Positions 26,983-36,097 of a stretch of 64,000 bases of DNA are shown here, in pieces. Below the pieces are notes generated by a model. It saw only the letters and a list, made by a program, of their open reading frames with translations. It had not been told where the DNA came from and did not search any database. The stretch is from Phycisphaeraceae bacterium. Its GTDB lineage: Bacteria > Planctomycetota > Phycisphaerae > Phycisphaerales > UBA1924. The DNA lies in assembly GCA_019636655.1 (NCBI GenBank), contig JAHBXB010000002.1, forward strand, positions 995,043 through 1,059,042, read 5' to 3'. Each line of letters starts with the position of its first letter. The stretch's first letter is position 1. Position numbers and translations under genes: made by a program.

Positions 26983-28548
26983 GTGGCTGAGCAGACCCCT
27001 ACCCACTTTGACATGATCGTGATCGGCGGCGGCCCCGCGGGCTATGTCGGCGCGATCCGTGCCGCTCAACTTGGGTTCAAGGTCGCCTGCATCGAGCGGG
27101 CCAAGCTCGGCGGCGTCTGCCTGAACTGGGGCTGCATCCCCAGCAAGGCCCTGCTCTCCAACGCCGAGCTCGTCGAGAAGATGCGGTCGGCAGAGGACCA
27201 GAAGTTCTGGGGCCTCAAGATCAGCGGCGAGGTCGGCCTGGACTGGGACCGCATCATCGGCCGCAGCCGCGAGGTCGCCAACAAGCTGAACAATGGCATC
27301 GGCTTCCTCTTCAAGAAGAACAAGATCACCCACCTCGTCGGCAACGGCAAGATCGTCAAGGCCGCGACACCCGCCAACGGCAACAAGGTCACCGTCGAGG
27401 TCCAGGAGTGCGCCGTCAAGGAAGAACTGACCAGCGCCCCCGCCACACCCGGCAAGACCACGCAGACAATCACCGCCGACCACGTCATCGTCGCGACCGG
27501 CTCGGTCGCCCGCGACCTCCCCTTCGCCAAGTTCGACGGCGACCGCATCTGGGGCGCTCGCGAGGCGATGTACAACAAGGAGCAGCCCAAGAAGCTCGTC
27601 GTCGTGGGCGCCGGCGCCATCGGCATGGAGTTCGCCTACTTCTACCACTCCATGGGCACGCAGGTCACCGTCGTCGAGATGATGCCCGCCGTGCTCCCGG
27701 TCGAGGACAAGGACATCTCCGCCGCCCTCGAGAAGCTCTACACCAAGCACGGCATGCGGATCCTAACCTCCCACACCACCACCGCCGTCGAGAAGACCAA
27801 GGACAGCGTGAAGGTCACCGTGGCGCCCTGGGCCAACGGCAAGGCCGACGAGAGCAAGAAGGAAGTCCTCGAAGCCGACCGCGTGCTCCTGGCGGTCGGC
27901 GTCGTCGGCCGCACCGACGGGCTCTGCGACGCTTCCCTCGGCCTCAAGATCGAGAAGGGCCACATCGTCACCGACTTCGTCCCCGGCAAGACCAAGGACG
28001 AGGCGATCGACTACAAGACCAGCCTCCCCGGCATCTACGCTGTCGGCGATGTCATCGGCCCCCCCTGGCTCGCCCACGTCGCCATGGAAGAAGCCGTCCT
28101 CTGCGTCGAGCGCATCGCCTGGCGCAAGGACCCCAAGGCTCACCACGAGCCGATCCCCATGGACTACACCGTCATCCCGGGCTGCACCTACTGCATCCCT
28201 CAGGTCGCCAGCGTCGGCTTCACCGAGCAGAAACTCATCGCCGACGGCCTCACCAAGGGCAAGGACTACGACACCGGGACCTACCGCTTCCAGTCCCACG
28301 GCAAGGCCATCGCCGCCGCACACACCGACGGATTGGTCAAGATCATCCGCGGCCTGCCCCGCGGCGAGATCCTCGGCGCCCACATCCTCGGCGACCAGGC
28401 CACCGAACTCATCGCCGAACTCACCCTCGCCCGCCGCCTCGAGGCGACCACCGAGGAACTCATCGTCACCGTCCACGCCCACCCCACCATGCACGAAGCC
28501 CTGCACGAGGCCGCCCTTGCCGCCGAGGACCGCATGATCCACGCGTAG
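26983..28548 (+). CDS. lpd: Dihydrolipoyl dehydrogenase (E3)
   Basis: FAD-dependent disulfide oxidoreductase that re-oxidises lipoamide in 2-oxoacid dehydrogenase complexes and the glycine cleavage system. Visible are the FAD-binding GGGPAGYVGA, redox-active disulfide Cys46/Cys51 (CLNWGC), an NAD-binding GAGAIGMEFA, the second FAD motif YAVGDV, and the C-terminal HAHPTMHEA with the catalytic His-Glu pair. The 521-residue length is somewhat longer than the usual 470, mainly from insertions around residues 125-160. The GTG start is set by AGGAGG; an earlier GTG twelve codons upstream has no such site. Followed after 36 bases by the glycosyltransferase gene. Confidence 0.92.
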   Translation: MAEQTPTHFDMIVIGGGPAGYVGAIRAAQLGFKVACIERAKLGGVCLNWGCIPSKALLSNAELVEKMRSAEDQKFWGLKISGEVGLDWDRIIGRSREVANKLNNGIGFLFKKNKITHLVGNGKIVKAATPANGNKVTVEVQECAVKEELTSAPATPGKTTQTITADHVIVATGSVARDLPFAKFDGDRIWGAREAMYNKEQPKKLVVVGAGAIGMEFAYFYHSMGTQVTVVEMMPAVLPVEDKDISAALEKLYTKHGMRILTSHTTTAVEKTKDSVKVTVAPWANGKADESKKEVLEADRVLLAVGVVGRTDGLCDASLGLKIEKGHIVTDFVPGKTKDEAIDYKTSLPGIYAVGDVIGPPWLAHVAMEEAVLCVERIAWRKDPKAHHEPIPMDYTVIPGCTYCIPQVASVGFTEQKLIADGLTKGKDYDTGTYRFQSHGKAIAAAHTDGLVKIIRGLPRGEILGAHILGDQATELIAELTLARRLEATTEELIVTVHAHPTMHEALHEAALAAEDRMIHA

Positions 28549-28584
28549 ACGATCTCACAGAGGCGATCGAGGTACCATCGCCCG

Positions 28585-30363
28585 ATGAACTCCGCCATCC
28601 AAGCCGGTCAAGCCGCGATGGCGCTCCACGCCGCGGGTGACGCCGCAAAGGCCGAGGCCAAACTCCGCGACGCAATCCGCCGGCACCCCGCCGACCCCAC
28701 GCTCTGCCGACTTCTCGCGGCGATCCTCACCGAGTCCGGGCGCACCGACCAGGCCCTGTTCTTCGCCGAGAGAGCCGCCTCGCTCGATCCGGACCAGCCT
28801 GTCGTGCTCCACACCCTCGGCGTCCTCCAGGCGATCACCGGCAAGGCCGACCCGGCGATCGCCACCCTTCGGCGGGCCCTCGACCTCAAACCCAGCCTCG
28901 AAGTGGCTCGCATCGAACTGGCGAAGATCCTCTTCGCGCGCCACCGGATCCCCGAAGCGGAGGTGGTCTACCGGGCGGGCATGGCGCTCAACCCGGGCGG
29001 CATCGAGTGCAGGCTGGGGCACGCCAGGTGCTTGGTTGCCCTCGGCCGGAACGCCGAAGCACAGGCGGAAATCCAGGCGACCATCGCCGAGGCTCCGGCT
29101 AGCCCCACGCTCCGGAGCGAGCTCGCATCCAGCATGAACTACGCGGACAACGTCTCGCCGCCTGAGATTGCCGCGGCCCACTTCGCGGTTGGAGAGTTGC
29201 TGGAAAAGGGCGGTCCGGCACCCGTGACCCCCGCCGACCCGGATCCCGACCGCCCGCTCCGCATCGCCTTTTTGAGCGGCGACCTGCGCGCCCACTCCGT
29301 GGCCTTCTTCCTTGAGCCGATCCTGGAACGGCTGGACCGGAATGCCTTCCACGTCGCCTGCTACTCCAACACGCCGGATCCCGATGCGGTAACCGCCCGC
29401 CTCCGTACCCGCGCGGACCTGTGGCGCGAGGTCGTCCGGCTCCCGGGGTCGGAGGTGGCTGCCCTGCTGCGGGCCGACGCCTGCGACATCGCCATCGATC
29501 TCAGCGGCCTGACACCCTGGCACTGCCTCGAAGCGCTCCTTAGCAGGCCCGCTCCCGTTCAGGCGACCTACCTCGGGTACCCCAACACCACCGGCCTGCG
29601 CTGCATCGACTACCGGATCGTCGACGCCCTGACCGATCCGCCCGTGACCAATGGTGCTCCGCCGTACACCACCGAGTCGTTCGTTCGGCTGCCCGGGTGC
29701 TTCCTCTGCTACCGGCCCCCGGCCGACGCTCCCGCCCCCGTGCCGGCACCTGACCCGCGAGGCCCAGTGACCTTCGGGTCGTTCAACGCCCTGGCAAAGA
29801 TCAACCCTACCACGGTGCAGATGTGGTGCCGTGTACTCAAGGCGGTCCCGGGCTCGCGACTGATCATCAAGACCTATCACCTCGGCGATACCGGCGTGCG
29901 TGCCGAAGTCGCCGGCCGGTTCGCCGCGGCGGGGATCGAGCCATCCCGCGTCGATGTGCTGCCCCCCAGCCGCTCCACCGCGGAGCACCTTGCGACGTAC
30001 CAGCGCCTTGATATCGCCCTTGATACCTTCCCATACGCCGGCACCACCACCACCTGCGAGGCCCTCTGGATGGGCGTTCCCGTTGTGTCGCGGGTCGGCG
30101 CCACCCACGCGTCGAGAGTCGGCCTCTCGCTTCTCACCGCCGTCGGCCTTGCAGACCTGGCGGCCCCCGACGAACAGGCACTCGTCGATACCGCGGCGGC
30201 CCTCGCCGCCGACCGAACCCGCCTTGCCGGTCTCCGTGCTTCGCTGCGGTCTCGCGTGGCCGCCTCGCCGCTCTGCGATGAGCCGGGCTTTGCGGCCCGG
30301 TTCGGGGAAGCGATACGGTCGATGTGGCGCGAGGCGTGCGGGAAGCATGCCCAAGGGGGATAA
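28585..30363 (+). CDS. TPR-containing O-GlcNAc transferase-like glycosyltransferase (GT41/SPINDLY type)
   Basis: The 592-residue protein has N-terminal TPR helices (about residues 1-190) fused to the GT41 catalytic region: RIAFLSGDLRAHSVAFF, DIAIDLSGLTPWH, QATYLGYPNTTGLRCIDY, VTFGSFNALAKINP and DTFPYAGTTTTCEALWMG. These blocks match bacterial and eukaryotic OGT proteins that move GlcNAc or another sugar from a nucleotide donor to Ser/Thr of proteins. No signal peptide, so cytoplasmic. In many bacteria such enzymes glycosylate flagellin or surface proteins; the target here is unknown. Possibly co-transcribed with lpd. Confidence 0.88.
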   Translation: MNSAIQAGQAAMALHAAGDAAKAEAKLRDAIRRHPADPTLCRLLAAILTESGRTDQALFFAERAASLDPDQPVVLHTLGVLQAITGKADPAIATLRRALDLKPSLEVARIELAKILFARHRIPEAEVVYRAGMALNPGGIECRLGHARCLVALGRNAEAQAEIQATIAEAPASPTLRSELASSMNYADNVSPPEIAAAHFAVGELLEKGGPAPVTPADPDPDRPLRIAFLSGDLRAHSVAFFLEPILERLDRNAFHVACYSNTPDPDAVTARLRTRADLWREVVRLPGSEVAALLRADACDIAIDLSGLTPWHCLEALLSRPAPVQATYLGYPNTTGLRCIDYRIVDALTDPPVTNGAPPYTTESFVRLPGCFLCYRPPADAPAPVPAPDPRGPVTFGSFNALAKINPTTVQMWCRVLKAVPGSRLIIKTYHLGDTGVRAEVAGRFAAAGIEPSRVDVLPPSRSTAEHLATYQRLDIALDTFPYAGTTTTCEALWMGVPVVSRVGATHASRVGLSLLTAVGLADLAAPDEQALVDTAAALAADRTRLAGLRASLRSRVAASPLCDEPGFAARFGEAIRSMWREACGKHAQGG

Positions 30364-30396
30364 AAAAGCCGCCCGGCGCGGGGCGCCGGACGGCTT
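30362..30396 (-). terminator. Rho-independent terminator of the P-domain protein gene
   Basis: On the minus strand a 14-bp stem with one mismatch (AAGCCGtCCGGCGC / GCGCCGGgCGGCTT) and a short CCC loop is followed by TTTT. It immediately follows the stop of the opposing glycosyltransferase gene and may serve both, but the T-tract favours the minus-strand gene. Confidence 0.78.
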
Positions 30397-30436
30397 GGAT
30401 CAAAGGTGCCCTCGTTCGAGGGCGAGTGATACGCGA

Positions 30437-31150
30437 TCAGGCCCGACGACGACGCGCCGCAACCAGACCGCCGAGGCCGACGAGGGCCAGGGCGCCAGGA
30501 GCCGGAACCGTCGTAACGTTGAGGACGACCTGGTTGACATTGGCGAAGTCGCCATTGCCGCCGTCGTAAACCTCGAGGCTCCAGTTGCCGACGGCATTCT
30601 CGCCGTTGAATCCGGCGAAGTTGGCGAGCGTGCCCAGGGGCAGCAGGACACCGGTGCCCGTCGGGGTCTGGAACGCGTTACCGGTGCCGCCAAAGGCCAG
30701 CCAGCTGCCAACCGGATTGGCGATGTTCGTCACACCCGCGGTCGCCGGCAGGGCGTACGTGCGCGCCGAGCCATCTGCGAACGTCATCAGCGTCTGGTTG
30801 GACGGGTTGCCGTAGTTGTCCACCGACCAGCCGAAGTTGCCGTTGCCGGTGGAGCCGGGACGGTTGAGCAGGTTCAAGACCGTGCCGGACGGGCTGCGCA
30901 GGTTCGCGACGATGTCGCCCTGCCATGTGGTGGAGATGATCAGGCTGAGGGAAACACCGGAGACGGTGTCGCCGTTCACGCCGTCGCTCGGAACTGCAAG
31001 GCTGGTGAACAGGCCGGTGGCGCTGTTATCGGGGACCGCGTTGCCCGCGGAGGAAGCCGCAAAGCCCGTGTTAACCGTCACCGTCGCCATGGCCGAGCTG
31101 GCCGCAGCCAGACCAGCGATCGCACAAAGACCCATTACACTCTTCTTCAT
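30437..31150 (-). CDS. Exported P-domain protein with PEP-CTERM-like (PAPG) sorting tail
   Basis: A 237-residue protein with GGAGG eight bases before the ATG and a signal peptide ending at SSAMA. The body resembles the proprotein convertase P domain (STTWQGDIVANLRSPSGT and NWSLEVYDGGNGDFANVNQ), a beta-sandwich usually attached to secreted proteases but here alone. The C-terminus VPAPGALALVGLGGLVAARR follows the tripartite PEP-CTERM plan, motif then helix then basic tail, with PAPG in place of PEP. Such tails are normally handled by an exosortase, and none is in the window. A similar protein starts at 52835. Confidence 0.82.
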   Translation of the reverse strand: MKKSVMGLCAIAGLAAASSAMATVTVNTGFAASSAGNAVPDNSATGLFTSLAVPSDGVNGDTVSGVSLSLIISTTWQGDIVANLRSPSGTVLNLLNRPGSTGNGNFGWSVDNYGNPSNQTLMTFADGSARTYALPATAGVTNIANPVGSWLAFGGTGNAFQTPTGTGVLLPLGTLANFAGFNGENAVGNWSLEVYDGGNGDFANVNQVVLNVTTVPAPGALALVGLGGLVAARRRRA

Positions 31151-31724
31151 CTCTAAGTCCTCCCAAGCTCCACCGCGCTGATCGGTCAACCCTGTTGGAA
31201 CCGGCACACGCCGATCCCTCCACGAGCCGTGGCAACCGCAGTGGAGCGCAGTCAACCGCCACAGCCTCTCAAACGGATGAGGATGAGCCCACTAGGACGC
31301 CTTGGGGGGTCTCAACTCTCTCCTCTCTCGATTTCCAATCTACCTCCCCCCCTCCGGTGATGCAACTGCTTTTTGGCCGATTTCTGGCCAATCGACGCTT
31401 GACTGGGAACCACGAGCGGGGCTACGCGCCAAGCCCCACGGCCCCGCGGCGATTTCGTCTCATAAAATCAATCTTAGACGGCATTTACGGCGATTCTGTC
31501 AGCCAGTCCGGTCTTGGTATGGGGCCCCGCAGTCTCCCCCGGAACACGGCTGATAACGGATCGACGAGGTGTTGGCCACCCTTCGCCAATCTGCCCGCAC
31601 CCACCGTTCAGCAGCCGACAACCACGCGCGGGCTGAGTTGCTGCGACAGACCGCGTCCATCGTCGCGAACGCCAGAAGGCGTCGCGCGAGAGCGGTTCGA
31701 TGAGTCAGGGCGCCGAGTCCCCAG
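31151..31724. other. 574-base intergenic region, relatively AT-rich
   Basis: This stretch has a visibly lower GC share than its surroundings, for example around 31310-31400 and 31455-31500. It holds a TTGGCC-N7-GGCCAA inverted repeat (ggccgatttctggcc on the plus strand) and a purine-rich run on the minus strand upstream of the P-domain gene. One short open frame at 31569-31703 is listed separately. I saw no tRNA or recognisable structured RNA. Confidence 0.5.
31569..31703 (+). CDS. Possible small protein or gene remnant, 44 residues
   Basis: A GTG-initiated frame directly after an in-frame TAA encodes a helical, Ala/Arg-rich peptide (LATLRQSARTHRSAADNH ... ANARRRRARAVR). Codon choice looks coding-like, but there is no clear ribosome site and no family. 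It may be a small gene, the decayed end of a longer one, or chance. Confidence 0.15.
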   Translation: MLATLRQSARTHRSAADNHARAELLRQTASIVANARRRRARAVR

Positions 31725-33476
31725 CTAGCACCCATTCGTCAGTGCCGTAAGCCACGCATTGACGAATGCCGCGATGTCGGACGGACCTGCCGTGCTGTCG
31801 CCGTCCATGTCCGTCTCGTGTGTAGAGCCGGCGAGGTCGGCGAGCCAGTCATGGATGAACGCCGCAATGTCCGCGGGCTCAGCAACGCCGTTGCCGTCCC
31901 AGTCACCGCGGCAGGAACCATTGAGACGGAAGTCGCCGGGACTGGAATCGGTGCCGGTGTTGCCCTGGGCATCGCGGACGACGACACGGAGGCGGGCGTG
32001 GCGGATAAAGCGGTCCGGCACGGTCCAGTTGAACGTGGAGCCTCCGGCGCCGACCGTGGCGGGCAGGTTCTGGGCGATGATAATTGGGAACGTCGCGCCG
32101 CCGTCGAACGAGAGTTGAATGTCCGCGGAGGTGACGAGCACGTCGTCATCGCTGACCCATCGGATAGGGACGCTCTGCCCCGGTGTAAGCGTGTCCCCGC
32201 CGCGCATGGTGCGGAGGTACGCCGTCGGGGCCAGCCCGCCGCCGGGCCCGGCCGGGCCCAGGTGTGGCGGGATGTGCATGACGATGCAGTGCATGACGCC
32301 GGCGGAAGGGACGATGGCGTCGCAGTTGAGTTGGATGATCTGCTTGCCGGGGAGGGCCGCCTGGAACGCCGCGAGCGCCGCCGCGTTGGCCCCCGCAGGA
32401 ACGGCGCTGTACAGCGGCAGGAGCACGATGGAGTTGCACATCACCACGTTGGTGTACGTGTAGTGCACGCCGCCGATGGAGTAGGCCGGCACGCGGGTGA
32501 CGGTGTAGCCCAGCCCCGCGAGCTGGACCGCCGCGTTGTCGCAGATGACATCCTGCGTCGAGCCGGGGTTGTTCGGCCAGTCTGAAATGACCACCGCGTT
32601 GTCGCCGATGATCTGCATCCACATGTCAATGTGCTGCGTGGAATCGATCGACGTGGGGAACGGCGTCATCAGAGCGGTGTTCAGGTTCTGGAACGATTGC
32701 CAGTAGCCCACGATCTGCGAATCGCTGAGCGACGGGTTCTCGTTGTTGATCAGCCGCGTCGCATACCCGCGGCCGAGGCCGTCGAGGTGGAAGTTCCCCC
32801 CGCCGTGGACCAGCGGGATGGCGTACGTGGCGTGGCCCTTGTACGAGGGGCCGAAGTACGACGGGAAGGCGTTGTCGTTGGGCCGGGGACGGTTGTACGT
32901 GTGGTCGATGATCGCGCGGCACTGGTGGCCGGGCGTGCCCTGGTAGATGTAGCGGGGCCCGTAGTCGCGGAGCCAGACCGTGTCCGTGGTGCGCACCACG
33001 TAGCGGACCTTGGACAGGTTGACGCTGGGGTTCGTGGCGGAGGCAAGGGTGTTGGCAACCGCAGTCTGCTCCGACGCGGTGTCGCACGCGATGTAGACGA
33101 CGCTGTTGCCCACCGCCGTGATCTGCTGAACCATCTGCGTCTGCAGCGTGGTGAAGGCCTCCCACGCGATGATGATCCCCTCCTGCGGGGCATACTCCGG
33201 CACGCAAAACACGGGACCGTCGGGCGCCCCCGCGCCGGGGCCGCGGAGGCCGCCGGGAGCAGGAACCGTGATCGGGTAATCGATCAGGAACGCGCGCTCC
33301 ACCTCAGTGAGAGACCGGGGGATCCGGGCGCCCTCCGGGAAGATGAGGCGGTCGCCGTCGCGGATCGGCTGGGTTACGGGTCCTTGGCGTGCCGAAGTGG
33401 GTGGAGCCGCGGCCCACGCGTGTTGGGCGAGAAGGGCGGCGAAGAGGGTTGCGAGCGGGGCGGTGGCTGGGCGCAC
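31725..33476 (-). CDS. Secreted agmatine/peptidylarginine deiminase-like protein with dockerin
   Basis: A 583-residue exported protein (signal ends near HAWAAAPP) with the PAD_porph/agmatine deiminase fold. Seen are WLRDYGPRY, HGGGNFHLDG, His282-x-Asp284 in QHIDMWMQIIGD, and the nucleophile Cys397 in AGVMHCIVMH. The family converts guanidino groups to ureido groups: agmatine to N-carbamoylputrescine, or protein arginine to citrulline in the Porphyromonas enzyme. The C-terminus adds a beta domain and a dockerin (SCRGDWDGNG to TALTNGC). Export plus dockerin argues against the usual cytosolic agmatine role. The substrate is not determined. Confidence 0.86.
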   Translation of the reverse strand: MRPATAPLATLFAALLAQHAWAAAPPTSARQGPVTQPIRDGDRLIFPEGARIPRSLTEVERAFLIDYPITVPAPGGLRGPGAGAPDGPVFCVPEYAPQEGIIIAWEAFTTLQTQMVQQITAVGNSVVYIACDTASEQTAVANTLASATNPSVNLSKVRYVVRTTDTVWLRDYGPRYIYQGTPGHQCRAIIDHTYNRPRPNDNAFPSYFGPSYKGHATYAIPLVHGGGNFHLDGLGRGYATRLINNENPSLSDSQIVGYWQSFQNLNTALMTPFPTSIDSTQHIDMWMQIIGDNAVVISDWPNNPGSTQDVICDNAAVQLAGLGYTVTRVPAYSIGGVHYTYTNVVMCNSIVLLPLYSAVPAGANAAALAAFQAALPGKQIIQLNCDAIVPSAGVMHCIVMHIPPHLGPAGPGGGLAPTAYLRTMRGGDTLTPGQSVPIRWVSDDDVLVTSADIQLSFDGGATFPIIIAQNLPATVGAGGSTFNWTVPDRFIRHARLRVVVRDAQGNTGTDSSPGDFRLNGSCRGDWDGNGVAEPADIAAFIHDWLADLAGSTHETDMDGDSTAGPSDIAAFVNAWLTALTNGC

Positions 33477-33550
33477 ATCAGGGCTCCGGCGGCGAGTACC
33501 GAGTCTACCTCACGGATCAGGGAGGAACCATCGAGCTGTTCGCCGGTTGC

Positions 33551-34891
33551 ATGGGTATGGCGCCATCGTGGGGCATCGGTTGGGCGTGGTGGGCGGCGGG
33601 GTGGCTGCTGGTGGCGGCCGGCATCGCTCTGCTTGCGTGGGCAATGTGGTGGGATCGATCCCGCGGACGCCCGCGATGTCCCAACTGCTGGTACGACCTT
33701 GCCGGAGCGCCGCAGACCGGGACTGTGGCATGCCCGGAGTGTGGGAAGCAATGGCCGCACGGGCGGCGCCTCCTGAAGACCCGCCGGCGATGGGGCTGGG
33801 CAAGCGCAGCGTGCGTAATGCTGGTCCTCGGGTACGGCACGATGGTGGCGCCCGCGGTGCAGTCCCGCGGCTGGTGGGCCGCAGCGCCGCGGCCCGTCCT
33901 TGCCGTCATGCTGCCGTGGATCCCGTCCCCCGTGGCCGGCGCCGCGCCATCCCGTGGCTCCCAGGAACTGGAAACGCGGCGGGCCTTCTTATCCGGCCCG
34001 TGGGAACTGCGCGGCCTGTGGCCGGGTGAGGCATGGTTGACGCGGTGGTGCGCCCGGAGAGCGCTCTCCGGCCAGGCTTCGGAACCGGCGCAGATGCTCG
34101 CGTCCGAGTTGCTGGTGCTGCTCAGCGAGGACGCCGTGGCCGCCGCGCCCCAGGCGGGCCGCGCGCGGGTGGTGCTGGCCAGATCGTCGCTTGGATACGC
34201 ACGGTGCAACGCGTACCGCGACATCGGGCTGGTGAAGGGAACGATCGGGGTACGGGACGAGAAGCCGTTCATCACGGCGTTCCGCCGTCCGGCGGAGTTC
34301 CGCTTCGAGGCCCTCTTGGGGCATCCGCACGAGAGGATGCTCTCGATGCGATACGTCGTGTGGGCGGCCCAAGGAGCAGTCCGTTCGTGGTGGACTCTGG
34401 GGCCGACGATCAACGAGCACATGGACATCTATTCCGCGCTCGCGGGACCGACGGGCGTGTCCGGAGGGGCGGCAAGCAACGTTCCATCCCAGTTGCTGCG
34501 GGGGCGGAGCTGGATCAGTGTGCTCCGCGCGCCGGGTATCACCGCCGTTGAGTCGTTCGATGGGCGCCAGTGTTACGTGATCCGCGGCCAGGATTCTCTT
34601 GACCTGCCGTGCGATGTCTGGATTGATGCCGAGACGTTCCTGATCCGGAAGATCCACCAGCACTGGGAACGCCCATCGATCACGGTCTACAGGCCCGAGT
34701 TCGCGGCCCCGGACGACGCATCGATGTTCGAGTTCGATCCCGCGTCGAAGGACCAGACACCGCTCGGCAACGGCGGGGCCGTCAGCAGCGAACTGCGGCA
34801 ACTCGCCGGAGATCCATTGGACGGGGCGGTCCCGGTGCCCGAGAACAAAAGGATGCCGCTGCGGTTCCCCAAGCCGAAGAGCCGGAACTAA
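33551..34891 (+). CDS. Zinc-ribbon membrane protein, unknown function
   Basis: The 446-residue product begins with a Trp-rich membrane helix, then a zinc ribbon CPNCWYDLAG ... CPECG (about residues 40-65), then a second membrane helix (about 83-100). The remainder is soluble. Its last third (SWISVLRAPGITAVESF ... PCDVWIDAETFLIRKI) resembles the beta-barrel half of LolA/DUF2092-type proteins; that reading is tentative. The open frame extends 54 codons upstream into the divergent gene; I chose the first ATG before the hydrophobic helix. Convergent with the aldolase gene 10 bases away. Confidence 0.7.
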   Translation: MGMAPSWGIGWAWWAAGWLLVAAGIALLAWAMWWDRSRGRPRCPNCWYDLAGAPQTGTVACPECGKQWPHGRRLLKTRRRWGWASAACVMLVLGYGTMVAPAVQSRGWWAAAPRPVLAVMLPWIPSPVAGAAPSRGSQELETRRAFLSGPWELRGLWPGEAWLTRWCARRALSGQASEPAQMLASELLVLLSEDAVAAAPQAGRARVVLARSSLGYARCNAYRDIGLVKGTIGVRDEKPFITAFRRPAEFRFEALLGHPHERMLSMRYVVWAAQGAVRSWWTLGPTINEHMDIYSALAGPTGVSGGAASNVPSQLLRGRSWISVLRAPGITAVESFDGRQCYVIRGQDSLDLPCDVWIDAETFLIRKIHQHWERPSITVYRPEFAAPDDASMFEFDPASKDQTPLGNGGAVSSELRQLAGDPLDGAVPVPENKRMPLRFPKPKSRN

Positions 34892-34901
34892 CGCCGCTCG
34901 C

Positions 34902-36008
34902 TTACGCCACCGTCACCGATTTATCCAGATACACATCCTGGATCGCGTTAAGCAGCGCTACACCGTCCTTCATAGGACGCTGGAACGCCTTGCGGCCGGA
35001 GATCAGGCCCATGCCCCCCGCCCGCTTGTTGATCACGGCGGTTTTCACCGCGTCCGCGAGGTCGCTCGCCCCTTTGCTCTCGCCGCCGGAGTTGATCAGC
35101 GGGATGCGCCCGGCGTACCCGTTCATCAACTGGTAGCGGCAGAGGTCGATCGGGTGGCCCCCCTTCCCGGCCTCGTCGGACCCGCAGAGTTCGGTGTACA
35201 CCCGCTTGTCCCACTTGCCGTACGACGAGCCGCCCGTGTTGAGCGCCGCGTACCCGCCGTTGTTGGTCGGCAGTTTCTGCTTGATGATGTCCGCCTGGAT
35301 CGTGGCGCCCAGGTGGTCGGCCTGGCCCGAGAGATCGGCCGACGCGTGGTAATCGGTGGACTTCCCGTCCGCCCCCTTCACCTTGAAGTGCTCGTTGCGG
35401 GTGTAGCACCACAGCACCGTGACCATCCCCAGCGTGTGAGCCTCTTCGAACATCTCGGAGACATAGCGGATCTCCTCCCGGCTGTCCTCGGAGCCGAAGT
35501 AGATCGTTGCGCCCACCGCCACCGCCCCCATCTCGAAGCACTGCCGCACCGAGCCGAAGTACGACTGCCTGAAGATGTTGGGGTACGTCAGCATCTCGTT
35601 GTGGTTGAACTTCACGAGGAAGGGGATCTTGTGGGCGTACTTCCGCGCGACCGCACCCAACACGCCGACAGTCGAGGCCACGGCGTTGCAGCCACCCTCG
35701 ATAGCGAGCTTGACGATGTTCTCCGGGTCGAAGTACGCCGCGTTGGGGGCAAACGAAGCCCCCGCCGAGTGCTCGACGCCCTGGTCGACCGGAAGGATCG
35801 AGACATACCCGGTCCCGGCAAGGCGGCCGTGGTTCATCAGCGTCTGGAAGTTCCTGAGGACGGGGACCGTTCGGTCGCTCTGCGCAAAGACGCGATCGAT
35901 GAAGTCCGGGCCCGGCAGGTGCAGGGCGGACTTGGAGATGGTCTTGGGCTCGTGCCGCAGCAGGGTGTCGGCGTCGGCTCCGAGGGCTGAACGGATGTCG
36001 GTGGGCAT
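34902..36008 (-). CDS. fbaB: Class I fructose-bisphosphate aldolase (FbaB/DhnA type)
   Basis: Schiff-base aldolase cleaving or making fructose 1,6-bisphosphate. The 368-residue protein fits the DhnA-type class I family in length and motifs: [17 protein letters not shown] near the N-terminus, [22 protein letters not shown], a strand with [10 protein letters not shown], and the phosphate-binding end [13 protein letters not shown] with [15 protein letters not shown] did not assign the Schiff-base lysine by eye. The ATG has GGGGAA upstream; the longer open frame is not coding-like. Divergent from the sensor kinase by 89 bases. Confidence 0.9.
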   Translation of the reverse strand: MPTDIRSALGADADTLLRHEPKTISKSALHLPGPDFIDRVFAQSDRTVPVLRNFQTLMNHGRLAGTGYVSILPVDQGVEHSAGASFAPNAAYFDPENIVKLAIEGGCNAVASTVGVLGAVARKYAHKIPFLVKFNHNEMLTYPNIFRQSYFGSVRQCFEMGAVAVGATIYFGSEDSREEIRYVSEMFEEAHTLGMVTVLWCYTRNEHFKVKGADGKSTDYHASADLSGQADHLGATIQADIIKQKLPTNNGGYAALNTGGSSYGKWDKRVYTELCGSDEAGKGGHPIDLCRYQLMNGYAGRIPLINSGGESKGASDLADAVKTAVINKRAGGMGLISGRKAFQRPMKDGVALLNAIQDVYLDKSVTVA

Positions 36009-36097
36009 AGGGTGTTCCCCGGTTTTCGTGCGATGAGTGCGACCAAGAGCGCGCATAATACGCTCGCAGGGGATCGGGCGGGCCGGAAGGGACTCGC

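Noticed and set aside
29900..31156. 418-codon plus-strand frame crossing the terminator at 30362-30396
   Set aside because: Shadow of the glycosyltransferase and P-domain genes; it passes through a strong terminator hairpin.
36030..36060. Divergent promoter pair around cataat/tattat between aldolase and kinase
   Set aside because: -10-like boxes are present on both strands but no -35 boxes at usable distance.
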